DNA from: Shewanella frigidimarina
Lineage (GTDB): Bacteria; Pseudomonadota; Gammaproteobacteria; Enterobacterales; Shewanellaceae
Assembly: GCF_003797125.1 (NCBI RefSeq)
Contig: NZ_RKKE01000003.1
Span: 434,001-498,000 of the forward strand
Direction of reading: 5' to 3'
DNA length: 64,000 bases
The translations under genes and the position numbers were made by a program. Positions 33,495-44,268 of the stretch are shown in pieces (the first letter of the stretch is position 1; every line of letters starts with the position of its first letter). The notes beneath the pieces are model-generated. The model saw nothing but the letters and a program-made list of their open reading frames with translations. It had not been told where the DNA came from and made no database searches.

Positions 33495-34504
33495 TTTCTT
33501 TTTCTCTGAAATTCGTTTACGGCATTATTATGGGCTTTCAACGTAGATGAAAACACATGACTGCCATCATTGCGTGAAACAAAGTACAAGTAATTTACTT
33601 TAGCTGGATTAGCGGCGGCAAATAATGATGCGCGACTGGGTGCAGCGATAGGCGTTGGCGGTAAACCATCAATTTTGTAGGTATTGAATGCCGTTGCTTC
33701 GCGTAAATCTTTACGAGTAATATTACCTTTATAACGTTCACCCATGCCATAAATTACCGTGGGGTCGGTCTGAAGACGCATGCCTTTTTTAAGTCTATTA
33801 TTAAACACTGCAGACACCCAATCACGCTCTTCAGGTTTGCCCGTTTCTTTTTCAATAATAGATGCAATAATCAATAATTCGTAAGGTGATGATAAGGCTA
33901 AATCAGGATCGCGCCCTTCCCATGCTTGCGCTAAGCTTAGCTGCATCATGGTGTAGCTGCGGTTTAAAATCGTCTGTAAGTTATCATCTGCATGATAATG
34001 GAATGTTTCTGGATAGAACTTACCTTCAGGCAAACCAGAAGTATCACCATTTTGTAATAACACTTTATTAAAGTCGTCGGTATTCTTTGCCAAATGCTCA
34101 GTAGTGGACAATGTTTGCTGCCACTCGGTAATAGTTTTACCTTCGATTAAGGTGATGCTAAAAACCACTTGTTGGCCTAAATATAATCGCTTTAATAACG
34201 CTTCTAATGTATCGCCAGGGATCATTTGATACAGACCGGTTTTTATATGAGCAAGCTTAGGTTCAAGTTTGACCAGATATTTAACTTTCCAGCTATCAGT
34301 AATCAATGATTGTTGTTCTAGTTGTTGCGCAAGCTTAATCACACTGGTGCCAGGTTCAACCGTTAACGTTTGAATTTCAGTTAACTGTAGTGGCTGTTTT
34401 TGGTAAGCGATTAAGCCAGAGACAAGCCAATATCCTCCAAAACAAACGACTGTAAATAGAGGAATAAGACTGGCTAAAAAAAAGGTTTTTATGGTTTTAA
34501 TCAT
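33491..34504 (-). CDS. mltG: Endolytic murein transglycosylase MltG
   Basis: 337 residues from ATG 34504, which overlaps the pabC stop by 4 bases (ATGA). The frame is open upstream, but that would run inside pabC. One N-terminal membrane helix (about 5-27), a LysM-like region, then the YceG catalytic domain with the catalytic Glu in [17 protein letters not shown] and [11 protein letters not shown]. It cuts nascent glycan strands in the periplasm, terminating their polymerisation. The pabC-mltG-tmk-holB order is the E. coli order. Confidence 0.95.
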   Translation of the reverse strand: MIKTIKTFFLASLIPLFTVVCFGGYWLVSGLIAYQKQPLQLTEIQTLTVEPGTSVIKLAQQLEQQSLITDSWKVKYLVKLEPKLAHIKTGLYQMIPGDTLEALLKRLYLGQQVVFSITLIEGKTITEWQQTLSTTEHLAKNTDDFNKVLLQNGDTSGLPEGKFYPETFHYHADDNLQTILNRSYTMMQLSLAQAWEGRDPDLALSSPYELLIIASIIEKETGKPEERDWVSAVFNNRLKKGMRLQTDPTVIYGMGERYKGNITRKDLREATAFNTYKIDGLPPTPIAAPSRASLFAAANPAKVNYLYFVSRNDGSHVFSSTLKAHNNAVNEFQRKRK

Positions 34505-35334
34505 GATGATAAATTCACACTCAAAATGTGCCTGAATCGCGATGTTTGCGTCCAACGGCTAAATTGAAAATCGTCAATGGCAGTTACATCAACAATGCCA
34601 AATAAACTGTTTGTTATAAATATATTGTCCGCTGCCTGAATATCACCAAGTGTTAATTGTGTAGCCATAACAGATATGCCCTTACAGAGCAGAGTATCAA
34701 TTAATGTTTCACGCATCACACCACTTACACCTGCATGGGTTATTGCTGGGGTAAACACATGACCATTTTTGACTACAAAAATGTTGGCCATGGATGACTC
34801 TATCACATTACCGTCACAGTCAAACACTAACCAATCTTGATGAGTACTAGGCAGCGGTTGTGACTTTATGAGCACCTGTTCCAATCTATTAAGGTGTTTT
34901 ATTCCAGCCAGAAGTGGTTGCCTGCCAAGACATATGGGTGATGATGCTAGCGAGATACCGCTTTGCTGCCAATCAAGATAATGCTCAGGAATGGGATGCA
35001 CTGACACGACTTCTGTAACGTTTGAGCTCAAAGGAGCCTGATAACCGCGGCCACCGACTCCACGCGTCAGCAATAGCTTTATACAATGTTGTGGGTATTG
35101 TTGGGCGAGTAGGATCAATTGTTGTATTAATAAGTCGCTTGGATGCCACTTAATACTTAGGCGCTCGCAACTTTGCAGCAAACGAGAAATATGCCCGTCA
35201 AGGAATAGGATCCCTGCAGGCATATCAGATGATGCTGTGCGCATGGTAGCAAACACACCATCACCATAAGCAACACCACGATCAAATGGACTTATTAGTC
35301 CGTTTTCAACGTAATTAACCCAAACCGTAGCCAT
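34501..35334 (-). CDS. pabC: 4-amino-4-deoxychorismate lyase
   Basis: 277 residues of a fold-IV PLP enzyme. The start is [32 protein letters not shown]. The catalytic Lys is in AGIKHLNRLEQVL, and the PLP-phosphate region is ESSMANIFVVKNG. It releases pyruvate to make p-aminobenzoate for folate. It shares one base with the dcd stop (TAATG) and overlaps mltG by 4 bases. Confidence 0.94.
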   Translation of the reverse strand: MATVWVNYVENGLISPFDRGVAYGDGVFATMRTASSDMPAGILFLDGHISRLLQSCERLSIKWHPSDLLIQQLILLAQQYPQHCIKLLLTRGVGGRGYQAPLSSNVTEVVSVHPIPEHYLDWQQSGISLASSPICLGRQPLLAGIKHLNRLEQVLIKSQPLPSTHQDWLVFDCDGNVIESSMANIFVVKNGHVFTPAITHAGVSGVMRETLIDTLLCKGISVMATQLTLGDIQAADNIFITNSLFGIVDVTAIDDFQFSRWTQTSRFRHILSVNLSS

Positions 35335-35918
35335 TATTTATCCTGGCTGATCCGGCTTGCTACAGCCTCTTGTTGATCTTTGTACTTCGAGCTTTTACGC
35401 GTGTTATATGGACGAGCAACCGCAGAGCTTAAGCGCTCAAAATTTAGCGCACCAATCGTCATACCAGGGCTAAGAGCCAACGGCAATTTACCACTGTTAA
35501 AGAACTCAAGTACGATTTTGCCTTGCCAACCTGGATCAATACGATGTGCGGTCACATGTACCATCAATCCTAAACGAGCAAGTGATGAGCGACCATCTAA
35601 CCAACCCACTATATCAGCAGGTAAGGTTACACTTTCATAGGTAACGGCTAATGCTAATTCTCCAGGATGAAGGAAAAAAGCTTGATCATCAGCGATTTCA
35701 ATTTTGTCGCTCATGATCCGATCAAGTGCTATTTGCATTTCTGCACTAGGACCACTTAAATCGATGTAAGGTGCAGTATGGTCTTTAAATACACGAAATT
35801 GGCTGCCTAAACGTACATCCACGCTCACTCCCGAAATGGCTTCAATACCAGGACGAGGATCGATAATAATGGTGCCATTATCTAAACATTGCTCAATTTC
35901 TATATCGGTTAAACGCAT
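35334..35918 (-). CDS. dcd: dCTP deaminase
   Basis: 194 residues, the length of E. coli Dcd. The conserved core is [17 protein letters not shown], then [23 protein letters not shown], with the catalytic Glu in KIVLEFFN. It deaminates dCTP to dUTP, the main route to dTMP in gammaproteobacteria. It sits after udk and before pabC. Confidence 0.96.
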   Translation of the reverse strand: MRLTDIEIEQCLDNGTIIIDPRPGIEAISGVSVDVRLGSQFRVFKDHTAPYIDLSGPSAEMQIALDRIMSDKIEIADDQAFFLHPGELALAVTYESVTLPADIVGWLDGRSSLARLGLMVHVTAHRIDPGWQGKIVLEFFNSGKLPLALSPGMTIGALNFERLSSAVARPYNTRKSSKYKDQQEAVASRISQDK

Positions 35919-35941
35919 GCTGCACTCTCTTTTAGATAAGG

Positions 35942-36580
35942 CTACTTCGCCAATAAATGCTGAATTCTAGCTTTTAAAATATCAGTTGCGATACGGTTTT
36001 TACCGCCCCGGGGAACGATAATATCGGCATATTGTTTTGACGGTTCAATAAACTGTAAAAACATCGGGCGTACGGTTCGCTTATATTGTGAAATAACCGA
36101 TTCCATTGTTCTACCACGTTCAGCAACATCACGAGTTAACCGACGTAAAAAGCAAATATCTAATGGCGTATCCATAAACACACTGGCATCCATTAAATCA
36201 CGTAATTTAGGATTGGTTAATAATAGAATGCCTTCTAAGATAATCACTTTTTTAGGTTGCATGGTCAACGTGTCGCTAATACGAGTATGCTCAGTATAGC
36301 TGTAACATGGAATGCTAACTGGCTCACCTTGTTTAAGCTGAGTTAAATGAGACGCTAATAACTGATGGTCTAACGCTTTTGGATGGTCGTAATTAGTTTT
36401 GACACGATCTTCCATCGTCAAATGGCTTTGATCATGATAATAAGCATCCTCATTGATCACACCAATTTGATTTGTACCTAAATCACGACACAATTCTTCA
36501 AAAATTGTTTTAGCAATTAAACTTTTACCTGAAGCCGACGCACCGGCAATCCCAATAATGACACACTGCTGAGAATTCAT
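35942..36580 (-). CDS. udk: Uridine kinase
   Basis: 212 residues. P-loop GASASGKS (14-21), the YYHDQSHL segment, the NYDHPKALD motif and the [13 protein letters not shown] lid. It phosphorylates uridine and cytidine in pyrimidine salvage. It is 9 bases from apbC and 23 from dcd, in one operon. Confidence 0.96.
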   Translation of the reverse strand: MNSQQCVIIGIAGASASGKSLIAKTIFEELCRDLGTNQIGVINEDAYYHDQSHLTMEDRVKTNYDHPKALDHQLLASHLTQLKQGEPVSIPCYSYTEHTRISDTLTMQPKKVIILEGILLLTNPKLRDLMDASVFMDTPLDICFLRRLTRDVAERGRTMESVISQYKRTVRPMFLQFIEPSKQYADIIVPRGGKNRIATDILKARIQHLLAK

Positions 36581-36589
36581 CTCTTAACC

Positions 36590-37705
36590 TTACTCGTCTT
36601 CTGATATGCTAATTTTTACGGTTGATTGTACTTGTTGAAGTGCTAATTCTGCCCCAAGTTTGCGGGCAATTTCGCGATAGATCCCTGACACTTCACTTTC
36701 TGGTTCGCTCATCACGCTCGGCGTACCATTGTCCATTGATTCACGAATATTGATGTGTAATGGTAATGATCCTAATAATGGCACGTTATAACGTTCCGCT
36801 ATTTGACTACCACCATGAGTACCAAATGGGTGTTCTTTATGACCACATTCAGGGCAAAGATGAAAACTCATGTTCTCGATAATCCCAAGCACTGGAATGT
36901 TAACTTTGTTGAACATGGTGATGCCTTTCTTGGCATCAGCTAAAGCAATATCTTGCGGCGTTGTCACTATCACGGCACCGCTAACGGGTACTTTTTGCGA
37001 TAATGTCAGTTGAATGTCACCGGTTCCAGGTGGCATATCGATAATTAAATAGTCTAATTCAGGCCACTGAGTTTCGTTAAGTAACTGTGCTAAAGCCCCC
37101 GCAGCCATAGGGCCTCGCCACACCGCGGCTTCATCACCGCTTAGCATAAAGCCAATAGATTGCGCAGAAATACCATGCACTAAAGCCGGCGTCATGTGCT
37201 TGCCATCTGGCGATTGTGGACGAAAATTAGGAATTCCTAACATCAATGGAATAGACGGGCCATAAATGTCGGCATCTAAAATACCCACTTCGGCGCCTTC
37301 AGCTTTCAACGCTAATGCGAGATTTACTGCGGTGGTTGATTTACCCACACCGCCTTTACCAGAAGCCACAGCAATAACTTGTTTTACGTTAGGAATAGGT
37401 GCAATTGCTGGCAGCGCGGAATAAACCCGTGGTTGGAAATCGATTTCACATTCCACTTCATCAATGGCGTCAAGTACAGCCAATTTATTGGTGATAGCCA
37501 TCACGGTGTCGCGGTATTGTGTCATACATGGATAGGGATAAACTAAGCCTAATTGTAGGCGTTTTCCTTCTATCGACAATGCTGTAACACATCCTGCACT
37601 GACTAAGCCTTTATGCAAATAAGGATCTTCAAATGCTTCTAAAATATCTAACACTGGTGACAATAATTCATCACTTAATTGATAATTTGTATGCGTATTG
37701 ACCAA
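36590..37705 (-). CDS. apbC: Iron-sulfur cluster carrier ApbC (Mrp)
   Basis: 371 residues. An N-terminal MIP18-like domain (about 10-95) is followed by a P-loop ATPase domain with deviant Walker A VASGKGGVGKST (about 112-123) and a CPEC metal motif in FHLCPECGHKEHPFG. It carries Fe-S clusters to apoproteins. It is divergent from metG, as mrp is in E. coli, and is the first gene of the - strand run to tatD. Confidence 0.95.
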   Translation of the reverse strand: MVNTHTNYQLSDELLSPVLDILEAFEDPYLHKGLVSAGCVTALSIEGKRLQLGLVYPYPCMTQYRDTVMAITNKLAVLDAIDEVECEIDFQPRVYSALPAIAPIPNVKQVIAVASGKGGVGKSTTAVNLALALKAEGAEVGILDADIYGPSIPLMLGIPNFRPQSPDGKHMTPALVHGISAQSIGFMLSGDEAAVWRGPMAAGALAQLLNETQWPELDYLIIDMPPGTGDIQLTLSQKVPVSGAVIVTTPQDIALADAKKGITMFNKVNIPVLGIIENMSFHLCPECGHKEHPFGTHGGSQIAERYNVPLLGSLPLHINIRESMDNGTPSVMSEPESEVSGIYREIARKLGAELALQQVQSTVKISISEDE

Positions 37706-37861
37706 AACGGCAACTCCGAACCAGAAATTTGCACAAGTGTATCAGAACTTGGTAAAAAAATAGCGACTAATAAGCCTTTTTAAGTCATGTTTTGGTGAAA
37801 AAAGTCTGCTAATCAGTTAGTATCAGGCAATATTTTTGGTGTAATTTGATATCGAGACAAA

Positions 37862-39913
37862 ATGACAAAATCACAGCGTAAAATACTGGTCACAAGTGCC
37901 CTTCCTTATGCCAATGGCCCAATCCATCTAGGCCACATGCTTGAATATATCCAAACGGATATTTGGTCACGTTTTCAAAAGTTACGTGGACATGAATGCC
38001 ACTACATTTGTGCCGACGATGCTCACGGCACGCCGATTATGCTTAAAGCACAGCAAATGGGCATTACGCCAGAAGAAATGATTGCCCAAGTGCAAAAAGA
38101 GCACCAGCAAGATTTCGCTGACTTCAATATCCAGTTTGATAACTTTCACAGCACTCACAGTGAAGAAAACCGCATTTTAGCCAGTGATATTTATCTAAAA
38201 CTCCGTGATGGTGGTTACATCAAAACCAAAACCATTTCACAATTATATGATCCTGAAAAGTTAATGTTCTTACCGGACCGTTTTGTTAAAGGCACCTGCC
38301 CAAAATGTAAGTCTGAAGATCAATACGGCGATAACTGTGACAACTGTGGTGCAACTTATAGTACGACCGATTTGATAAATCCTAAATCGGCAGTCTCTGG
38401 TGCGACACCAATAATGAAAGATACCGAACACTTCTTTTTTGACTTGCCAGCATTTGAAGGCATGTTAAAAGAGTGGATCCAATCAGGCTCTTTACAACAA
38501 GAAATGGCCAACAAGCTTAACGAATGGTTCGAGCAAGGGCTAAAACAATGGGACATCTCACGTGATGCACCCTACTTTGGTTTTGAAATCCCTGATGCTC
38601 CCGGTAAATTTTTCTATGTTTGGTTAGATGCGCCTATTGGTTATATGGGTTCATTTAAAAACCTATGTGACAAGCGTGATGATTTGAACTTTGACGATTT
38701 TTGGAGCCTAGACTCAACCGCAGAGGTTTATCACTTCATCGGTAAAGACATTGTTTATTTCCACAGTTTATTCTGGCCAGCAATGCTTGAAGGCGCAGGT
38801 ATTCGTAAACCGACCAGTGTTTATGCTCACGGCTATGTCACCGTAAACGGTTCAAAAATGTCTAAGTCTAAAGGCACATTTATTAAAGCGCGTACCTATT
38901 TAGATAATTTAGATCCGGAATACCTACGTTATTATTACGCAGCTAAATTAAACAGTCGTATTGATGATTTAGATTTAAATTTAGAAGATTTTGCCCAACG
39001 AGTTAACTCAGACTTGGTCGGTAAACTGGTAAACCTTGCATCGCGAACTGCTGGCTTTATCAGCAAACGCTTTGACGGCAAATTAGCCAAGGTAACAGAC
39101 AGCAGCTTAACCGACATATTCTTAGCTAAAAGCGAAGTGATTGCCGAATTATATGAAACTCGCGAATTTGGCAAAGCGATGCGTGAAATTATGGCATTAG
39201 CTGATATTGCTAACGCCTATGTTGCCGACGCAGCACCTTGGCAATTAGTGAAGCAAGACGATAAACAAGATGAAGCACATCAGGTTTGCAGTAATGCATT
39301 AAACTTGTTCAGAATCTTGGTCACTTACCTTAAGCCTGTATTGCCTAAATTGGCCGAAAATGTTGAAGGTTTTTTACAGTTAACCTTAACGTGGGACAAT
39401 TTAGGTCAAGATCTTGCTGGTCATGAAATCGCGACATTCAAAGCATTAATGCAGCGTATCGAACCTAAGAGCATTGAAGCTATCATCGATGCCTCTAAAG
39501 AGAACTTGCAAGCGACTAATACGGATGCACCTAAAACCGAAGCGCCGACACAAGCTGTTAATCAATTAGAACTCGATCCAATTAGCCCTGAAATAAGCTT
39601 TGAAGATTTTGCTAAAATTGATTTACGTATTGCTCGAATCAGCAAAGCGGAACATATTGAAAAAGCCAATAAATTACTGCGTCTTGAATTAGACTTAGGC
39701 GGCGAAACCAAACAAGTATTTGCGGGTATTAAATCAGCTTATGCGCCTGAAGATTTGGTTGGTAAACTCACCGTAATGGTGGCTAACCTTGCCCCACGCA
39801 CGATGAAGTTTGGTGATTCAGAAGGTATGGTATTAGCTGCCGGTCCTGGCGGTAAAGATTTGTTTATACTAGAACCCCATGAAGGTGCACAGCCTGGCAT
39901 GCGAGTTAAGTAA
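37862..39913 (+). CDS. metG: Methionyl-tRNA synthetase
   Basis: 683 residues. HIGH-type motif PIHLGHM near residue 20. A zinc knuckle uses [17 protein letters not shown] (about 143-159), and KMSKSKGTF lies near 333. An anticodon-binding helical domain follows, then a C-terminal EMAPII-like tRNA-binding domain (about 580-683) after an Ala/Thr/Pro-rich linker. GAGAC precedes the ATG. It is divergent from apbC and monocistronic with a strong terminator. Confidence 0.97.
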   Translation: MTKSQRKILVTSALPYANGPIHLGHMLEYIQTDIWSRFQKLRGHECHYICADDAHGTPIMLKAQQMGITPEEMIAQVQKEHQQDFADFNIQFDNFHSTHSEENRILASDIYLKLRDGGYIKTKTISQLYDPEKLMFLPDRFVKGTCPKCKSEDQYGDNCDNCGATYSTTDLINPKSAVSGATPIMKDTEHFFFDLPAFEGMLKEWIQSGSLQQEMANKLNEWFEQGLKQWDISRDAPYFGFEIPDAPGKFFYVWLDAPIGYMGSFKNLCDKRDDLNFDDFWSLDSTAEVYHFIGKDIVYFHSLFWPAMLEGAGIRKPTSVYAHGYVTVNGSKMSKSKGTFIKARTYLDNLDPEYLRYYYAAKLNSRIDDLDLNLEDFAQRVNSDLVGKLVNLASRTAGFISKRFDGKLAKVTDSSLTDIFLAKSEVIAELYETREFGKAMREIMALADIANAYVADAAPWQLVKQDDKQDEAHQVCSNALNLFRILVTYLKPVLPKLAENVEGFLQLTLTWDNLGQDLAGHEIATFKALMQRIEPKSIEAIIDASKENLQATNTDAPKTEAPTQAVNQLELDPISPEISFEDFAKIDLRIARISKAEHIEKANKLLRLELDLGGETKQVFAGIKSAYAPEDLVGKLTVMVANLAPRTMKFGDSEGMVLAAGPGGKDLFILEPHEGAQPGMRVK

Positions 39914-39937
39914 TCTAGCTTTAAAACCATAAAATAA

Positions 39938-39958
39938 GACCGCTTCGGCGGTCTTTTT
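39938..39958 (+). terminator. Intrinsic terminator after metG
   Basis: GACCGC-TTCG-GCGGTC with a stable UUCG tetraloop and T5, 25 bases after the metG stop. Confidence 0.9.
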
Positions 39959-40049
39959 ATCTCTATTGAGTTTTCAATCTAGCGGATTGCAAACAAACAA
40001 AGCGACTGATATTTAAAACGTGGTTAGCCAGCATGTGGTAAGTCGAGCA

Positions 40050-41975
40050 TTAGCTCTGGATATCACTATTACTATCATTTGTTTGCTTGGCATTAGCATC
40101 GTTTTGATTATCGATATCTTGTTGGTGAGCGGCATTATCTTCATCCATTGCTTGCTTTAATCGCTCTTCATACAACATAAACAGTTTAATAAAATCGTTA
40201 CTAAAGCGTTCACCCGCTGATTCTTTCAACCAAAAATCATATAAACGTTTTGAAGCTTCTTTTTCAACCCGTTTATAGGTTGCCTTTCGTCTCAACACAT
40301 ATTCTTCTGAATGACCTAATAACTGTAACGATGACAAACTCAATTCCAGTGCTGAATGATGCGTTTCCGACTCAACCACGTCTGCACCTGCTTCTTTTAA
40401 TAAATGTCCATGACCACGGTCAAATGCTCTGGCAACAATCTTAAGTTTGGGGTAGGTATTATGTAAGTATTTAACTAACTCCACACTACTTTCTCTATTA
40501 TCGATGGCCACCACAAAAAGCGAGGCTTGTTCAATGCCAGCGGTTTTTAATAAATCTGGACGAGTGGCATCACCATAATAGGCCTTAGTATTAATACGCC
40601 TGATAGTGTCGACCTGTGACACCTGATAATCAAGCACTACCGTTTTAATATTATTCGAAATTAAAAAGCGATTAACCACTTGGCCAAAACGACCAATACC
40701 CGCAATAATCACCGTGCCTTCATCATCAATACTATCTTGTTCACGCTGGTTGGTTTTTACCTGAAAGCGTGGATAAATGACTTTATCAAATAAAATAAAT
40801 AATCCTGGGGTTAAAAACATCGATAATGCGACCACGATTGATAACGTTTGCGCTAAATCAGTTGGAATAACATGCTGTTGAACACTAAAACTCAGCAGTA
40901 CAAAACCAAACTCTCCCGCTTGAGCCAAACATAATGCAAACAGCCAACGATCGCTGCCCTTAATTCTAAAAATCAACGCTAATAAATACAGCACAAACGC
41001 TTTAATCAACATAACGCTTAAGGTGATAGCTATTATTTCAGCAAAATCAGCAAACAGTACCGTAAAGTCAATTCCGGCGCCGACAGTGATAAAAAACAAT
41101 CCCAATAATAGACCTTTAAATGGACCAATATTGGCTTCAAGCTCATGCTTAAATTCACTGTTTGCCAGTACAACACCTGCTAAAAAGGTACCTAATGCGG
41201 GGGATATACCCACTAAACTCATTAATGCTGCAATACCGATAACCAGCATAAGTGCTGCGGCGGTAGATATTTCACGCGCACCAGATTCGGCAACCATTTT
41301 AAATAAAGGTCTACTGAGATAATGCCCCCCTAGTACAACAGCACCAATCGCTAATACCAGTACAATGGCATATGCCCAACCGGGTAATGAGGCCACGAGG
41401 CTTAACTGCTCGTACTGCTCACTCATACTACTCACCGCAGCTTGGGCTTTATCAACTAATTCAGGTAAAGCTAATAACGGAATAAAGGCCAACATGGGAA
41501 TAACAGCAATGTCTTGAAACAACAATACCGAAAATGCATTTTGTCCGGCATGGGTTTTATTAAGGCGTTTTTCAGATAAGGTTTGTAACACGATTGCGGT
41601 AGACGAAAGGGAAAAAATTAATCCAATTGTTAATGCAATACTCAGTTGATACCCAGCATAAATGGCACAGGCCATCACAGCTACAACCGACCCCACTACT
41701 TGTAAGCCACCAAGCCCCAGTAAACGATTACGCATCGCCCACAACATTTTAGGTTCCAGCTCTAAGCCGACCAAAAATAGCATCATCACCACACCAAATT
41801 CGGCGAAGTGTTGAATGGTGTTGGTTTCACTGCCCACTAAACCCACAATGGGGCCAATGACGACACCCGCAATCAAATACCCCAGCACGGAACCCAAGCC
41901 CAATTTATTCGCTAACGGAACAGCAATGACTGCAGCGGTGAGATAAATAAAAGCCTGTAAAAAGTACTCTGTCAT
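40050..41975 (-). CDS. CPA2-family cation:proton antiporter, KefB/KefC-like
   Basis: 641 residues. About twelve membrane segments fill residues 1-385, with FQDIAVIP (153-160) in the transport core. A TrkA-N Rossmann domain starts near 412 (IIAGIGRFGQVVNRF) and a polar Asp/Asn/Gln-rich tail ends the protein. The loop that gates KefC as HALESDIEPFKG reads HELEANIGPFKG here (277-288), so an Asp and a Glu are changed to Asn and Gly. No KefF/KefG ancillary gene is adjacent. K+/H+ exchange is likely; glutathione gating is uncertain. Confidence 0.88.
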   Translation of the reverse strand: MTEYFLQAFIYLTAAVIAVPLANKLGLGSVLGYLIAGVVIGPIVGLVGSETNTIQHFAEFGVVMMLFLVGLELEPKMLWAMRNRLLGLGGLQVVGSVVAVMACAIYAGYQLSIALTIGLIFSLSSTAIVLQTLSEKRLNKTHAGQNAFSVLLFQDIAVIPMLAFIPLLALPELVDKAQAAVSSMSEQYEQLSLVASLPGWAYAIVLVLAIGAVVLGGHYLSRPLFKMVAESGAREISTAAALMLVIGIAALMSLVGISPALGTFLAGVVLANSEFKHELEANIGPFKGLLLGLFFITVGAGIDFTVLFADFAEIIAITLSVMLIKAFVLYLLALIFRIKGSDRWLFALCLAQAGEFGFVLLSFSVQQHVIPTDLAQTLSIVVALSMFLTPGLFILFDKVIYPRFQVKTNQREQDSIDDEGTVIIAGIGRFGQVVNRFLISNNIKTVVLDYQVSQVDTIRRINTKAYYGDATRPDLLKTAGIEQASLFVVAIDNRESSVELVKYLHNTYPKLKIVARAFDRGHGHLLKEAGADVVESETHHSALELSLSSLQLLGHSEEYVLRRKATYKRVEKEASKRLYDFWLKESAGERFSNDFIKLFMLYEERLKQAMDEDNAAHQQDIDNQNDANAKQTNDSNSDIQS

Positions 41976-42070
41976 TGAGGGTCCTTATCGGGTGAAAAAA
42001 TTAATATCGACTTTTACACTGCCATTACAAGTGCAAGTGCACGCCAATATTTAACGAGGCCTTTAATCCA

Positions 42071-42853
42071 TTAAACTGGATTAACGATATCAATGAAATG
42101 ATGGGTTAAATCAAACTTACTGGCTAAATGCTGCCCTAATGCCTGAATACCAAATTGTTCAGTAGCATGATGCCCTGCGGCAAAATAGTGCAGCCCTTGT
42201 TCCGTTGCTGCATGATAAGTACGTTCAGACACCTCACCACTTATAAACGCATCTACACCCATTTGGGCTGCATAATCAATATAATCTTGAGCACCACCAG
42301 TACACCAAGCAAGGGTTGAGATAGGCTTACTGTTATCGCCAATATGTAATGGTTCACGTTTAAGCACCTTAGTCAGTAATTGACTCAATTCGCTGGCGCT
42401 TAAAGGATGTTCTAAATGACCATGCCACAGTAAATCTTGTGCGACTGGTTCATATACTCGAGGGCTAATAACACCTAATTGGTAAGCTAGTTGAGCATTG
42501 TTTCCAATTCCGTGATGGGCATCAAGTGGTAAGTGGTAGCCGAATAAACTCATATCATGGTCCATTAACGCTTTAATTCGGCGATACTTCATCCCGGTGA
42601 TAATTTCTGGCTCGTTTTTCCAAAAAAATCCATGATGAACAAGAATTGCATCGGCATTAACAGCCGCCGCTTGCTCAATTAATGCTTGGCATGCAGTTAC
42701 ACCCGTCACAATCGTGCGGATATCAGACTTACCTTCAACTTGTAATCCATTAGGAGCGTAGTCTTTAAAGGCTGACACATTTAAAAAACTGTCTAAATAT
42801 GAGCTTAACGCTTGGCGAGTAATGGTAGAAGAGCCTTGATGATGTGTTGACAT
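42071..42853 (-). CDS. Nif3-like dinuclear metal centre protein (YbgI-like)
   Basis: 260 residues. Metal-binding stretches are ILVHHGFFWK near residue 77 and YFAAGHHATEQFG near 225, typical of the NIF3/DUF34 family that forms toroidal hexamers. The biochemical role of the family is debated (GTP cyclohydrolase-like or metal chaperone). TAGGAAAA lies about 7 bases before the ATG. It stands alone between the antiporter and a + strand gene. Confidence 0.93.
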   Translation of the reverse strand: MSTHHQGSSTITRQALSSYLDSFLNVSAFKDYAPNGLQVEGKSDIRTIVTGVTACQALIEQAAAVNADAILVHHGFFWKNEPEIITGMKYRRIKALMDHDMSLFGYHLPLDAHHGIGNNAQLAYQLGVISPRVYEPVAQDLLWHGHLEHPLSASELSQLLTKVLKREPLHIGDNSKPISTLAWCTGGAQDYIDYAAQMGVDAFISGEVSERTYHAATEQGLHYFAAGHHATEQFGIQALGQHLASKFDLTHHFIDIVNPV

Positions 42854-43249
42854 AGTATTTTCCTAACAAAAATGGATAAAAGCCTCTGAAACTAACTCCG
42901 GAAATAACGGACCGTTTATTACTTACAATCCGATGTTGAACTGCAAGCGAATTAACCACTGAGTTGAACGCTTTTTTAGGGGGTGATACTCATCAACCTC
43001 AGATCTGGATTATAAACGGTATCGAGCTAATTTTAGCTTATTTATTCAATACCTTCACTAGAGATGAACTTAATAATTTAGGGTAACTCATGCTCAAAAA
43101 TTTCAACAATAGCAGTCATAAATGCTGATAAATCGGTCTTTATGAGTGAGAAATCGACAATTTGCGCCACTAATTGGACTTTTGTAGCCTTAACACATTA
43201 AAATTAGTAACAACCTTAATTTAACATGATAACAAATAGGTTATTAACT
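42854..43249. other. Intergenic region without recognised genes
   Basis: Nearly 400 AT-rich bases between the divergent Nif3-like gene and the 120-residue unknown. It contains a small 6-bp-arm palindrome, AGCTAA-TT-TTAGCT, at 43025-43038. No promoter pair could be fixed. Confidence 0.3.
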
Positions 43250-43612
43250 ATGACAACATTGACTAAAGAAGAGGTCATCAGCCAACTACAAATGGCTCTT
43301 GAAAAGCAGTCTGGACAAGCAGTTTCTATTGAGCAAGCTGGTAGCTGGTACAAAATTGACGGCGGTAAATCAGTGCGCTTTAGCGAACTTGAATCCATGC
43401 ATGCTGAACTAACTGCATCGTCAGTAAAAAAAGCACCTACTGCGAGCAAAGCAGTTATTAAGCCTGCAGCAAAGGCAACCGCAAAAACTGCACCGAATAA
43501 ACAACCGAGTAAAAAAGCACAGTCAAACTCAGGCGGATTAACGCCTAAGCAGTTATGGCGTAAAAAACTCGAAAGCACAGCGGGTAATCAAACTTTGCCT
43601 CGTGGTTTCTAA
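43250..43612 (+). CDS. Uncharacterised small protein with basic Ala/Lys-rich tail
   Basis: 120 residues from ATG 43250 (MTTLTKEEVISQLQMAL), chosen because ATAGG is about 9 bases upstream; an in-frame ATG at 43226 lacks a site. The N-terminal 55 residues look folded, with a GSWYKIDGGKSVRFSELESM segment. A linker rich in Ala, Lys, Pro and Thr (about 60-100) and a conserved-looking end (LTPKQLWRKKLES) follow. The tail suggests nucleic-acid binding, but no family is recognised. A perfect terminator palindrome follows. Confidence 0.7.
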   Translation: MTTLTKEEVISQLQMALEKQSGQAVSIEQAGSWYKIDGGKSVRFSELESMHAELTASSVKKAPTASKAVIKPAAKATAKTAPNKQPSKKAQSNSGGLTPKQLWRKKLESTAGNQTLPRGF

Positions 43613-43672
43613 TTTCTAATTAACGAGAACAGATCAAACTGTATCGTTAGCGAATATTGACCACAGTGTGTA

Positions 43673-43700
43673 AACAAAAGGAGCCTAGGCTCCTTTTGTT
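43673..43700 (+). terminator. Intrinsic terminator, 28-bp perfect palindrome
   Basis: AACAAAAGGAGCCT joined directly to its exact complement, ending TTTTGTT. It lies between two convergent genes and should act in both directions. Confidence 0.85.
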
Positions 43701-43727
43701 TTAGCTGTATAATCACACCGTAAATAA

Positions 43728-44216
43728 TCACATCGCGAGGTCGACCCTGACATAACCGGTTAAGTAAACCACCCTAACCTCATCTCCGGCAGTAAAACTC
43801 ATGCCTGGATCCGCATCTTGGATCACCATAACTTGGCTACCATCTTCTTGCTTTATCATTAGTTCAACTAACTTAGTTTCAAGATAATATTGTTGGTTAC
43901 CGTGCTGGCTGCCAATTCCACCGCCAATCAACGCCCCCAAGACAGTGGCAACATCTTGACCTGAACCTCCACCAAATTGATGACCGATAACACCACCAAT
44001 TAAAGCACCGCCAAAGGTTTTCCAACCACTTCGACTGTCTTCTACTAACTGTTTCTCTGTTACATGTTTCACAGATTCAATGTGTCCATATAACACTTTT
44101 TCAACTGGAACGGCTTGATTACGCTCGTAAGCAGCTTGGCTTTGACCACAAAACAAACAAATAGTCAGCAATACTGCAAAAATACTCTTCACACTTACAG
44201 TTATGATTTTAAACAT
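43728..44216 (-). CDS. Glycine-zipper 2TM domain protein, SlyB-like
   Basis: 162 residues from ATG 44216 (MFKIITVSVKSIF); an ATG two codons upstream lies too close to the GGAA site. The signal peptide ends near GQSQA, and Cys positions do not form a good lipobox, so it is probably a soluble or peripheral periplasmic protein. The glycine zipper (GGALIGGVIGHQFGGGSGQD, then LGALIGGGIGSQHG) covers about 68-108. A C-terminal beta domain (about 115-160) is like that of outer-membrane SlyB/PCP proteins. A cell-envelope role is inferred. Confidence 0.8.
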   Translation of the reverse strand: MFKIITVSVKSIFAVLLTICLFCGQSQAAYERNQAVPVEKVLYGHIESVKHVTEKQLVEDSRSGWKTFGGALIGGVIGHQFGGGSGQDVATVLGALIGGGIGSQHGNQQYYLETKLVELMIKQEDGSQVMVIQDADPGMSFTAGDEVRVVYLTGYVRVDLAM

Positions 44217-44268
44217 GGCCATTTTCCGCTAAGTTAACGATAAGGTATTACAAATAATATACTCAATT

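Noticed and set aside
43216..43578. 120-codon - strand frame opposite the small unknown gene
   Set aside because: It is antisense to a gene with a ribosome-binding site and a downstream terminator; its Ala/Phe-rich content follows from the Lys/Ala codons on the other strand.
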